Assembly (NCBI GenBank): GCA_030630315.1
Contig: DAOVNI010000054.1
Coordinates: forward strand, 1 to 8,257
Direction: 5' to 3'
Source of the DNA: Phycisphaerae bacterium
Lineage (GTDB): Bacteria > Planctomycetota > Phycisphaerae > Sedimentisphaerales > Anaerobacaceae
DNA length: 8,257 bases
Position 1 is the stretch's first letter. Each line of letters starts with the position of its first letter. The position numbers and the translations under genes are program-made. The notes under the pieces were generated by a model, which ran no database searches, was not told where the DNA came from, and worked only from the letters and a program-made list of their open reading frames with translations. Of this stretch, positions 1 to 5,310 are shown piece by piece.

Positions 1-790
1 CATAACTCAAAGGGGAACCTTGCTCACTCATTAAAGAAAGAGCAATAACGTCATCCGCAAGTGTATTCAACTGTGTAACAGTAAGACCTATTATCATAGG
101 GCCCATCATAATGATGATTTTCCTGAACGGCTCGGAGTGAATACGCCACGCGGGCCTGATTGAAACGCCACTGGCGCGCAGAGAGGGAATCTGAATCGCT
201 ATCTGTCCAAGCCCGGCGATTAGTACTGCAGCCGCAACAAAAAAGACCTGCTGTTCGGCCTTGATTTTCAACACCCAGCCGGCAAATAAGATGCTCGCAA
301 TAATGAATATATTTAGGACAATCGGTGCCGCAGCAGGCGTGGCAAAATGTCTGTGCACATTGAGGATGCCGGCCAGAATTGCCACCATACAAACAAATAT
401 CATATACGGCAGCATAATTGAACACAATACCAGCCCGAGTCGAGGACCGAATCTGCTCTCGAAAAAACCGTAGTAGCCCCAAACCAGCCCTTCGCCGATA
501 AGGACTATTACCGCAAGCACCACGAATATAACGGTTACAACGGTGTTGGCCAGTTCTTTTGCCTGCCGCGGGTCTCTATGAAGCTGCTCACTATATACGG
601 GAATAAAAGAAGCAGAAGCCGCTCCTTCGCCAAAGAGTCTTCTGGCAAGATTGGGAATCTTAAAACCCATTGTCCAGGCCGTCATCAGCCAGCCGGCGCC
701 AAAGAAATGGGCGAAAGCTATGTCCCGCACCATACCGAACACTCTGCTGACCGCAGTAAGAGAGGCAATTTGTCTAAAGCCTTTTATCAT
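1..790 (-). CDS. murJ: MurJ/MviN lipid II flippase, 3' end cut by window edge
   Basis: Inner-membrane protein of the MOP superfamily that moves lipid II across the membrane for peptidoglycan synthesis. Reading back from the ATG at 790 gives 263 residues with no stop, so about half of the usual ~500-residue protein is present. The N-terminus has the family hallmarks SRVFGMVRD (15-23), FKIPNLARRLFGEGA (43-57) and FIPVYSEQ (62-69), followed by several hydrophobic segments (about 84-104, 117-143, 155-175, 182-202, 224-240). By eye, Arg16, Arg22 and Arg50 match E. coli Arg18, Arg24 and Arg52, but the position of Asp39 is Thr37 (MTAW). It lies 64 bases downstream of rodA on the same strand, a wall-synthesis pair. 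No Shine-Dalgarno sequence is evident; the bases before the ATG are repeat-like. The identity is secure; the exact start is a little less so. Confidence 0.95.
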   Translation of the reverse strand, partial: MIKGFRQIASLTAVSRVFGMVRDIAFAHFFGAGWLMTAWTMGFKIPNLARRLFGEGAASASFIPVYSEQLHRDPRQAKELANTVVTVIFVVLAVIVLIGEGLVWGYYGFFESRFGPRLGLVLCSIMLPYMIFVCMVAILAGILNVHRHFATPAAAPIVLNIFIIASILFAGWVLKIKAEQQVFFVAAAVLIAGLGQIAIQIPSLRASGVSIRPAWRIHSEPFRKIIIMMGPMIIGLTVTQLNTLADDVIALSLMSEQGSPLSY

Positions 791-800
791 TGCTTGTTGT

Positions 801-857
801 TGGTTGCTCGATACTGGTTGCTCGTGTCTCGTATTTCGTGAAGCGGCATACGCTTCA
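801..857. repeat. Short direct repeats and hairpin in the rodA-murJ gap
   Basis: The gap holds two copies of TGGTTGCTCG (801-810 and 815-824, 14 bases apart) and then a hairpin with arms TGAAGCG (839-845) and CGCTTCA (851-857) around GCATA. The right arm overlaps the rodA stop codon. The composition (CTCGTGTCTCGTATTTCGTG) resembles low-complexity dispersed repeats rather than a leader with a ribosome binding site. It may be a REP-like element or a processing site between the two genes; the role is unknown. Confidence 0.4.
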
Positions 858-2102
858 TGCTTTTCGTGCTACGCTGAAAGGTCTGCAGCGCCCGACGTTA
901 TTTAACAATCCGACAGCAGCCATACTGACCAGCAGGCTTGACCCGCCGTAGCTTACCAGCGGTAAAGTCAGCCCTGTAATCGGCATCAGCCCGACCGTCA
1001 TACTCACATTGACGATGACCTCAACTGCAAACATTGCCACGATACCGACCGCAAGCAATCTGCCGAACGGGTCGGTATTGTTCCCTGCGATTTCTAATCC
1101 GCAGCCAATAAGAATCACATAAAGCCCCAGCAGGCCCAGGCAGCCCAAAAAGCCCCATTGATGGGCAATGACGGCGAATATGAAGTCATTGTGCCTTGTG
1201 GGCAGAAAGTTGTACTTGATAAAGGGTCCTCGCCGAAAACCGTACCCTTTCGCTCCGCCGGAGGCAACCGCAAATTTCGAACGGATGAGATGAAATCCCA
1301 GGTCATCCTTCCACAGCTTTGTACTGAATTTGCTGCCGACAAGAATCTTGCCCAGGGTCGGGTTTTGCTCGGCCTTCTGGCGAATCCAGCTACTCTGCAG
1401 CAGGACGCTGCTCACTCTGGTTCGTTGGTAATCTTTCATAAAAAACCACATCAGAGGGCTTACCAGAACCGCAAGCAGTACAATCAAAAGCAGGTGTTTG
1501 ACCTTTGCGCCGGCGACAAAGAGCATCGCAAAAAGAATCGGCATCATTAAAAGGATCGTTCCCAAATCCGGCTCGAAAAGAATCAGCACCATCGGCACAA
1601 GCGTAAGGATAAATGGCCCAATCAGAGCTTTGAAATTTCGGTAATTACTGCGATAACGCAGATACCACGCCAGCGCAAGGATATAGGCCAGCTTACAGAT
1701 TTCCGAGGGCTGCACGGAGGGCAGGTCCCGCCCCCCTATTGTGAACGTTATCCATCTATGCGTGCCGTGGCGTGCCGGCACGAAGGGCAGTTGCACCACA
1801 TATCGCCCCACCAGGAGCAGTCCCAACAGCAGCAGCACAAAGGCGTATATCCAGTAGCTGACCGCGCCAAATCGCCGGTAATTGGCCAGGTTAACTGCTA
1901 TAAAGACAAGGACGCCAATCGCAGCAAATACAAGCTGTTTTTTCCAGAGATTGGCCAAACCGACGGTCTGGCTCGCAGGGCTCGGCTCCGCAGGGTGCCC
2001 AACCGAATAAATAGCCGCTATCCCGATGGCAACCAGCACTAAAGCGGACGCCAGCAGACATAGTCTTACAACTACAAGTCGTCCTTTTAGAAAATTGTAC
2101 AT
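855..2102 (-). CDS. rodA: RodA-type SEDS peptidoglycan glycosyltransferase
   Basis: Polytopic membrane enzyme of the FtsW/RodA/SpoVE (SEDS) family that polymerises lipid II into glycan strands, normally with a class B penicillin-binding protein. From the ATG at 2102 it is 415 residues, close to the family norm, with about ten hydrophobic segments. Signatures: VQPSE (130-134, Glu equivalent to E. coli RodA Glu114), FEPDLGT (176-182), SGGAKGYGF, FLPTRHNDFIFAV (299-311, with the Asp306 expected to be catalytic) and GLTLPLVSYGGSS (377-389). The LPxRHxDF form and the SGG segment favour RodA over FtsW. After DFIFAVIA the usual EE is HQ, as I recall from other PVC bacteria. The frame is open upstream to a TTG at 2180, which would add a 26-residue hydrophobic extension; ATG 2102 gives the normal N-terminus, but neither start has a clear Shine-Dalgarno. 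It probably shares a transcript with murJ. No PBP2 gene is in view. Confidence 0.93.
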   Translation of the reverse strand: MYNFLKGRLVVVRLCLLASALVLVAIGIAAIYSVGHPAEPSPASQTVGLANLWKKQLVFAAIGVLVFIAVNLANYRRFGAVSYWIYAFVLLLLGLLLVGRYVVQLPFVPARHGTHRWITFTIGGRDLPSVQPSEICKLAYILALAWYLRYRSNYRNFKALIGPFILTLVPMVLILFEPDLGTILLMMPILFAMLFVAGAKVKHLLLIVLLAVLVSPLMWFFMKDYQRTRVSSVLLQSSWIRQKAEQNPTLGKILVGSKFSTKLWKDDLGFHLIRSKFAVASGGAKGYGFRRGPFIKYNFLPTRHNDFIFAVIAHQWGFLGCLGLLGLYVILIGCGLEIAGNNTDPFGRLLAVGIVAMFAVEVIVNVSMTVGLMPITGLTLPLVSYGGSSLLVSMAAVGLLNNVGRCRPFSVARKA

Positions 2103-2219
2103 AACGGCAAAATACCACAGGGCCGCCAAAATTGCATATACGAACTGCAAAATCACACAAAAAAATTGTTTTGGCAGCAAGATGCGGTGCCGGAGCGGGA
2201 TTGGCCCTAAAAACAGCCC

Positions 2220-2233
2220 AAATAGGCCTATTT
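2220..2233. promoter_or_regulatory. Perfect 14-bp palindrome, possible operator
   Basis: AAATAGGCCTATTT is a perfect inverted repeat 118 bases upstream of the rodA ATG and also upstream of the divergent gene. Related GGCCTA-type words occur nearby (about 2204 and 2310). The size and symmetry suit a dimeric repressor site, but no regulator is visible and chance cannot be excluded. Confidence 0.3.
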
Positions 2234-2372
2234 ACCCAAATTAACAGCCAAAAGACAGCCCATAGTCTTTCTTCGTTGTAAGGGCTATATGTCTATTTCT
2301 ATGGGATTATGGCCTAATCTTTAATTTTTCTGTGTTTTTTTACATTTTTTTTTACTTTTTTGCATTTTTTCC

Positions 2373-2401
2373 TTGATTTTTGCAGAAGCTTATGGTACTC
2401 T
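2373..2401 (+). promoter_or_regulatory. Possible sigma-70-type promoter for the dockerin-like gene
   Basis: TTGATT (2373-2378) and TACTCT (2396-2401) are separated by 17 bases. The -10 keeps the key first T, second A and last T but is otherwise weak. It would start transcription near 2408, about 19 bases before the structured leader. This is a pattern match only. Confidence 0.3.
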
Positions 2402-2426
2402 GCACTTAATCTTTAATCAACAATAA

Positions 2427-2592
2427 CCTGTGCGTATAGTTTTTAGGCACACATTTTCGCCAATCGGCGGGAAAGGAGGGTGCGTAAGAGCATAAAGTTA
2501 TTGCTTTTGTGGCCGGCTACTCTTGCCAGCCGGTACGCTTCGTCCACACAGGATATTAAGCAAGCGTAATTGAGATTATATTTAGGCAGGAG
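2427..2592 (+). ncRNA. Candidate structured 5' leader RNA (riboswitch-like, no known family assigned)
   Basis: Hand folding gives an ordered set of helices. P1 pairs CCTGTG (2427-2432) with CACAGG (2547-2552). A hairpin pairs TTTTCGCC (2454-2461) with GGCGGGAA (2466-2473). P2 pairs GCGTA (2482-2486) with TACGC (2534-2538) and encloses P3, AGAGCA/TGCTTT (2487-2492 and 2502-2507), and P4, CCGGCT/AGCCGG (2513-2518 and 2528-2533). P3 and P4 abut P2 with no unpaired bases, giving a compact three-way junction. The P4 loop CTCTTGCC (2520-2527) can pair over all 8 bases with GGCAGGAG (2585-2592), a possible pseudoknot. The P1 5' strand can instead form TGTGC/GCACA (2429-2433 and 2447-2451), so two exclusive folds exist. 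It ends 84 bases before the start codon at 2677. Existence as a functional RNA is inference. Confidence 0.4.
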
Positions 2593-2626
2593 CAAGATTT
2601 GTAATTTGTGTAGAAACCAAGATGAT

Positions 2627-2645
2627 GCAGAGCGTGTAACTCTGC
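2627..2645 (+). promoter_or_regulatory. Leader hairpin just upstream of the ribosome binding site
   Basis: GCAGAG (2627-2632) and CTCTGC (2640-2645) form a perfect 6-bp stem with a 7-base loop. It ends 18 bases before the GGAAGG Shine-Dalgarno (2664-2669), so it does not sequester it. It could stabilise the mRNA 5' end or belong to the upstream leader structure. Confidence 0.3.
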
Positions 2646-2676
2646 GAAGAAGAAGAAAAGAAAGGAAGGTTAGATT

Positions 2677-3642
2677 ATGAAAAAGATTGCTTTTGTTTTA
2701 GCAGTGTTGCTACTCGCAACTCCGACCTGGGCGGCTACCATTAGTGCCGTGCAGGTGCCTGATACAAATCAGGTCGAGATCCGCTACGACTTCTCAGACG
2801 CAAATCTGCCAAGAGCGTTCGGTGTGGACATCACGGTCACCGACGGGAATATTATTGCCTGTACTGCCGAGATGGTCGGTGAGTGTAACGCGGATGACAA
2901 GGGCTATGGTATTTTCCCGGGCACAATCATCATTGAAGCGGACGGTACCGTTTCCGATGATGGTACTCCGGTCGCTCCGGCTGGTGCCATAGGTACTCCT
3001 CCTGACAACTGGGGTATTGGCACTGCCGGCATCACCGTCGAGATGGGCTCGCTGTATGCGGATACTAACGACGCTCCGGCATCCGTTGGCGTACTTTGTA
3101 CGATTGTGGTAACCGAAAACTGCACCGTGAATATTGCCGGGAACGCAGCCCGCTGCGGCGAAGGCAGCGAAGCCTTAGGCGTGGTTATGGAAGATCCCAC
3201 TGAAGTGGTCATTCCGGAATACATCCCCGGCGACGTGGTCCTCGAAATTGACTGCTTCGACAGCGCCCATCCTGATTATAATGAATGGGTCGCTGTCGGC
3301 AAGCCCGAGTGCTGGTGCTACAAATACCAGTGCTATGGCGACGCCGACGGTATGAAAAATGGTGATGCCTTTACCGGCTACTCACGTGTTCGTCATGCTG
3401 ACTTGGGCATCCTGCTTGCGGGTTGGAAGGTTGAGGAGCCGCCGGACGGCCCTGGTATTGATACGATCACCAATGGTATCTGTGGTGACTTTGACAGAAC
3501 ATTAAATGGTGATGCATTTACCGGCTACTCACGTGTTCGTCATGCTGACTTGGGCATCCTGCTTGCGAACTGGAAGGATGATTCCGGTATTCCGATGGCT
3601 GACCCGGGTTGTGGCGGTGACATAGATTTGACTCCTCCGTAA
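2677..3642 (+). CDS. Secreted protein with two C-terminal dockerin-like repeats
   Basis: Exported 321-residue protein. A signal peptide spans residues 1-19 (MKKIAFVLAVLLLATPTWA, then ATIS). The 20-190 region is a Gly/Ala/Val-rich, beta-looking domain (for example YGIFPG, ITVEMGSLYAD) of the sort that precedes dockerin-like tails in Phycisphaerae and may be cohesin-like. After a Cys-rich linker (ECWCYKYQCYGDADG, about 212-225) come two near-identical units, residues 228-251 and 277-300, sharing NGDAFTGYSRVRHADLG. The spaced Asp residues (GDADG, HADLG) suggest EF-hand-like calcium binding; that is family-level inference. GGAAGG lies 7 bases before the ATG. It is followed after 63 bases by the PEP-CTERM gene, possibly co-transcribed. 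The partner or substrate is unknown; no catalytic domain is seen. Confidence 0.85.
   Translation: MKKIAFVLAVLLLATPTWAATISAVQVPDTNQVEIRYDFSDANLPRAFGVDITVTDGNIIACTAEMVGECNADDKGYGIFPGTIIIEADGTVSDDGTPVAPAGAIGTPPDNWGIGTAGITVEMGSLYADTNDAPASVGVLCTIVVTENCTVNIAGNAARCGEGSEALGVVMEDPTEVVIPEYIPGDVVLEIDCFDSAHPDYNEWVAVGKPECWCYKYQCYGDADGMKNGDAFTGYSRVRHADLGILLAGWKVEEPPDGPGIDTITNGICGDFDRTLNGDAFTGYSRVRHADLGILLANWKDDSGIPMADPGCGGDIDLTPP
3357..3577 (+). repeat. Two near-identical 74-bp DNA copies coding the dockerin-like units
   Basis: Positions 3357-3430 and 3504-3577, offset by 147 bases, differ at only four positions by eye: one synonymous change (GCC/GCA) and the three bases of one codon (GGT/AAC, Gly/Asn). 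The DNA between and around them is not alike, so identity stops sharply at the repeat edges. This points to a recent duplication or gene conversion rather than old protein-level constraint. Confidence 0.8.
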
Positions 3643-3705
3643 GTCGTTTGCGGAAAGATTTGTGATGAAAGGTTTTAAGAAACTTGTTTTTTTGGAAGGA
3701 GAATA

Positions 3706-4209
3706 ATGATGAAGAAGTTGTTAATTTTAATGTTGGTTCTTGGTATGGCCTCAGTGGCAAACGCCGCTATAGTCAGTTTGGATCCGAGTGGAACCGTTGA
3801 AGGCCCAGCAGGCGCTTATACTCTGAATGTTGTTTGTGATACGGATCTTCACCCTTACTCGAACTATCTCGCTATCACTGATGCCACTTTCGGCAGTATT
3901 GTTGGAGTTGCAGCAACGGCTGATGCCGGTAGTGAGTACGCTGTTAATAATTTAGGCGCTGCTGCCGGTTATGCCTCTGTTTGGCAAGTAGAGGCATTAG
4001 ATACGACAGATCCGTTTACCCTTGCGGCAGGTATACAGTTTATTGCTGATATAAGCTACACAGGTACAAGTGTAGCAGAAACACTTACTATTGAGCTGTT
4101 GCAAGATGTAGGCGTTCCCATTGATTCAGTGACATATGTCATTCCTGAGCCGATGACGATTGCACTGCTTGGTCTGGGCGGATTGTTCCTGCTGCGTCGC
4201 CGCAAATAA
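3706..4209 (+). CDS. PEP-CTERM sorting domain protein
   Basis: Exported 167-residue protein of unknown function. It has a signal peptide at 1-20 (MKKLLILMLVLGMASVANA preceded by one more Met), a mostly beta-looking, Ala/Thr/Gly-rich body (21-143) with one Cys, and a C-terminal PEP-CTERM tail: PEP at 147-149, a hydrophobic segment at 150-163 and RRRK at 164-167. In known systems an exosortase cleaves at this tail and the protein is delivered to the surface or exopolysaccharide matrix; no exosortase gene is in the window. The Shine-Dalgarno AGGAG (3697-3701) is 4 bases from the first ATG and 7 from the second (3709), so initiation at 3709 is at least as likely. It lies downstream of the dockerin-like gene and is followed by a strong terminator, which suggests an end-of-operon position. 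Confidence 0.85.
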   Translation: MMKKLLILMLVLGMASVANAAIVSLDPSGTVEGPAGAYTLNVVCDTDLHPYSNYLAITDATFGSIVGVAATADAGSEYAVNNLGAAAGYASVWQVEALDTTDPFTLAAGIQFIADISYTGTSVAETLTIELLQDVGVPIDSVTYVIPEPMTIALLGLGGLFLLRRRK

Positions 4210-4243
4210 GAGGCGACTAAGGCCAACAAGTTAGTTAGTAACG

Positions 4244-4277
4244 AAAGAGGCAAGTTTTTTGACTTGCCTCTTTTTTT
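4244..4277 (+). terminator. Intrinsic terminator after the PEP-CTERM gene
   Basis: A perfect 12-bp stem, AAAGAGGCAAGT (4244-4255) with ACTTGCCTCTTT (4262-4273), closes a 6-base loop and runs into a T tract (4271-4277). It lies 35 bases after the stop codon at 4209. The A-run on the other side could let it work in both directions, but no minus-strand gene reads into it. Confidence 0.85.
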
Positions 4278-4287
4278 ATGGTATTTA

Positions 4288-4342
4288 TTAGCCACAGATT
4301 AACACGGATTAAATAAAAGTAACAAACAGTAGAATCTGTGGC
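4288..4342. repeat. Inverted repeat of the ACAGATTAACAC type, left edge of accessory patch
   Basis: GCCACAGATT (4291-4300) and AATCTGTGGC (4333-4342) are perfect 10-bp inverted arms 32 bases apart. The left arm continues as AACACGGATTAA. Starting at TTAG (4288), this resembles, with one-base shifts, the reverse complement of the repeat at 5387-5417 (TTAGACGCAGATTACGC...), so both ends of the 4288-5420 patch carry related sequence. Confidence 0.5.
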
Positions 4343-4351
4343 AGCTCTTTG

Positions 4352-4380
4352 TTGTTGGAATATCTATTTTGTGCTATAAT
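4352..4380 (+). promoter_or_regulatory. Extended -10 promoter, probably leaderless
   Basis: A consensus TATAAT (4375-4380) is preceded by TGC (extended -10) and, 17 bases upstream, by TTGTTG (4352-4357), a weak -35. The predicted start of transcription, 7-8 bases after the -10, falls on or next to the ATG at 4388. There is no Shine-Dalgarno before that ATG, consistent with a leaderless message. Confidence 0.5.
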
Positions 4381-4387
4381 AAAATAT

Positions 4388-4627
4388 ATGAAATACAAAT
4401 TTACGAACTATTTCGAGAATGAGATATTGCGCAAACGCCCATACATTAAGAAAGAATGGTGTATTAGAATCGTGGCCAACCCTATCCGTGTTGAGCGTCA
4501 AGAAAATAATCGTTTCAGGTTCTGGGGAATTGTCGATGAGCTTGAAGGGCGTGTTTTACGTGTGATAACTCTTGAAGATAAGACTACAATACATAATGCT
4601 TTTCCTGACAGGAGCTTTAAATTATGA
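4388..4627 (+). CDS. Small unknown protein paired with DUF2283 (toxin-antitoxin-like)
   Basis: 79-residue soluble protein, MKYKFTNYFENEILRKRP at its start, with an aromatic/Arg-rich middle (EWCIRIVANPIRVE, RFRFWG) and an end reading ITLEDKTTIHNAFPDR. I recall similar short proteins commonly placed just before DUF2283 genes and think it is related in style to DUF4258-type partners, but I cannot name the family with certainty. The ATG at 4388 is preferred over an upstream in-frame TTG at 4349 because a TATAAT box ends 7 bases before it. Its TGA overlaps the next ATG (ATGA at 4624-4627), so the two are translationally coupled. Whether it is a toxin, an RNA-cleaving enzyme or something else cannot be read from the sequence. 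Confidence 0.75.
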   Translation: MKYKFTNYFENEILRKRPYIKKEWCIRIVANPIRVERQENNRFRFWGIVDELEGRVLRVITLEDKTTIHNAFPDRSFKL

Positions 4628-4842
4628 AACTGAGTTATTATCCTGAAACTGACTCTTTGTATATTGATTTGGCCGACAGGTCAAGTGTTGAAAGCAAAGA
4701 GGTCTCCGAAGGGGTCGTCCTGGATTATGACGCTGATGGCAATCTTGTTGGTATCGACATTGACAATGCCAGTAAAAAGCTTGAACTGAATGAACTGGTC
4801 CTGAGCAAGCTTCCCTCCCAGACGCAAACGCTTTCAGCATAA
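4624..4842 (+). CDS. DUF2283 domain protein
   Basis: 72-residue protein that is essentially one DUF2283 domain. The pattern is typical: KLSYYPETDSLYIDLAD near the N-terminus, then EVSEGVVLDYDADGNLVGID and a short helical tail (ASKKLELNE). The family is small, soluble and of unproven function, and is often encoded next to a second small protein, so it is suspected to be an antitoxin or accessory partner. The start codon overlaps the stop of the upstream gene by the ATGA arrangement, and AGGAG (about 4611-4615) gives a Shine-Dalgarno inside the upstream gene. Function as a toxin-antitoxin pair is inference from gene order. Confidence 0.85.
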   Translation: MKLSYYPETDSLYIDLADRSSVESKEVSEGVVLDYDADGNLVGIDIDNASKKLELNELVLSKLPSQTQTLSA

Positions 4843-4845
4843 CCT

Positions 4846-4910
4846 TTTTAGACGCTGATTCCGCAGATTACGCTGTATTTTTTTGGACGCTGATTCCGCA
4901 GATTACGCAG
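4846..4910. repeat. Two identical 23-bp direct repeats upstream of the GxxExxY gene
   Basis: Two perfect 23-bp copies start at 4851 and 4886 (35 bases apart), each beginning GACGCTGATTCCGCAG and ending ATTACGC, each preceded by a T run. Within a unit GATT recurs at about 9 bases. Together with the copies after the gene (5311-5420) they frame the GxxExxY gene. Confidence 0.75.
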
Positions 4911-4929
4911 AGAAAAGTAAAGAGCAGAT

Positions 4930-5310
4930 ATGTATAAATATGCTGAACTTACAGAAAAAATAATTAAAGCGGCACAAAACGTTCACAATAGGCTGGGATA
5001 CGGGTTTCTTGAAAAGGTTTATCATAATGCGATGGTATTAGAATTGCGTAAAACAGGACTTGAAGCGGCTTCTGAGAAAGCGATTACGGTGTGTTATGAT
5101 GGTCAGGTCGTCGGTGAATACTCTGCAGATATAGTTGTTGCTGATAAGGTGATATTGGAGATTAAAGCTGTGCAGACAGTTAATACTGCCCATGAAGCTC
5201 AATTAGTCAACTACTTAAAGGCGACTAACATTGATGTGGGCTTACTGCTGAACTTTGGCAAATCATTAGAGGTTAAACGCAAGATATTCGAAACAGCCCG
5301 TCAGCGGTAA
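4930..5310 (+). CDS. GxxExxY protein (PD-(D/E)XK-nuclease-like fold)
   Basis: 126 residues, the usual full length for this family. The name motif is present as GFLEKVY (25-31). A PD-(D/E)XK-like core follows: YSADIVV with Asp67, then VILEIKAV with Glu77 and Lys79, and the conserved AQLVNYLKAT helix (90-99). The catalytic residues expected for a nuclease of this fold are therefore intact, although a biochemical role for the family has not, to my knowledge, been settled. The ATG at 4930 follows a weak AAAGAGC. The gene sits alone between two groups of GACGC-type repeats: the right group begins at the base after the stop codon. That arrangement recalls other GxxExxY loci in PVC and related bacteria and suggests the gene and repeats move or spread together; this last point is inference. 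Confidence 0.9.
   Translation: MYKYAELTEKIIKAAQNVHNRLGYGFLEKVYHNAMVLELRKTGLEAASEKAITVCYDGQVVGEYSADIVVADKVILEIKAVQTVNTAHEAQLVNYLKATNIDVGLLLNFGKSLEVKRKIFETARQR

Larger units (their letters stand above)
2103..2676. other. Divergent intergenic region between rodA and the dockerin-like gene
   Basis: No convincing gene is present in these ~570 bases. From left to right it holds the possible rodA N-terminal extension (2103-2180), a 14-bp palindrome (2220-2233), the inverted repeat CCCATAG/CTATGGG (2259-2265 and 2299-2305), a strongly T-rich stretch on the plus strand (about 2319-2388, several runs of 5-9 T), a weak promoter candidate, a structured leader (2427-2592), a 6-bp hairpin (2627-2645) and a good Shine-Dalgarno for the gene at 2677. 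Promoters for both directions should lie here. Confidence 0.6.

Noticed and set aside
51..482. 143-codon minus-strand frame
   Set aside because: It is out of frame with murJ, whose frame carries all family signatures without interruption.
2103..2180. 26-residue N-terminal extension of RodA from a TTG start
   Set aside because: No Shine-Dalgarno and it adds a hydrophobic segment not usual for the family; noted as an alternative start only.
2427..2552. c-di-GMP-I (GEMM) riboswitch
   Set aside because: Words such as GGGAAAGG and GCCAGCCGG recall it, but GGCAAACC, GACGCAAAGC and the paired-hairpin layout are missing, so the class was not assigned.
3645..3690. Terminator between the dockerin-like and PEP-CTERM genes
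   Set aside because: A possible AAG...CTT stem before seven T is short, AT-rich and bulged, too weak to call.
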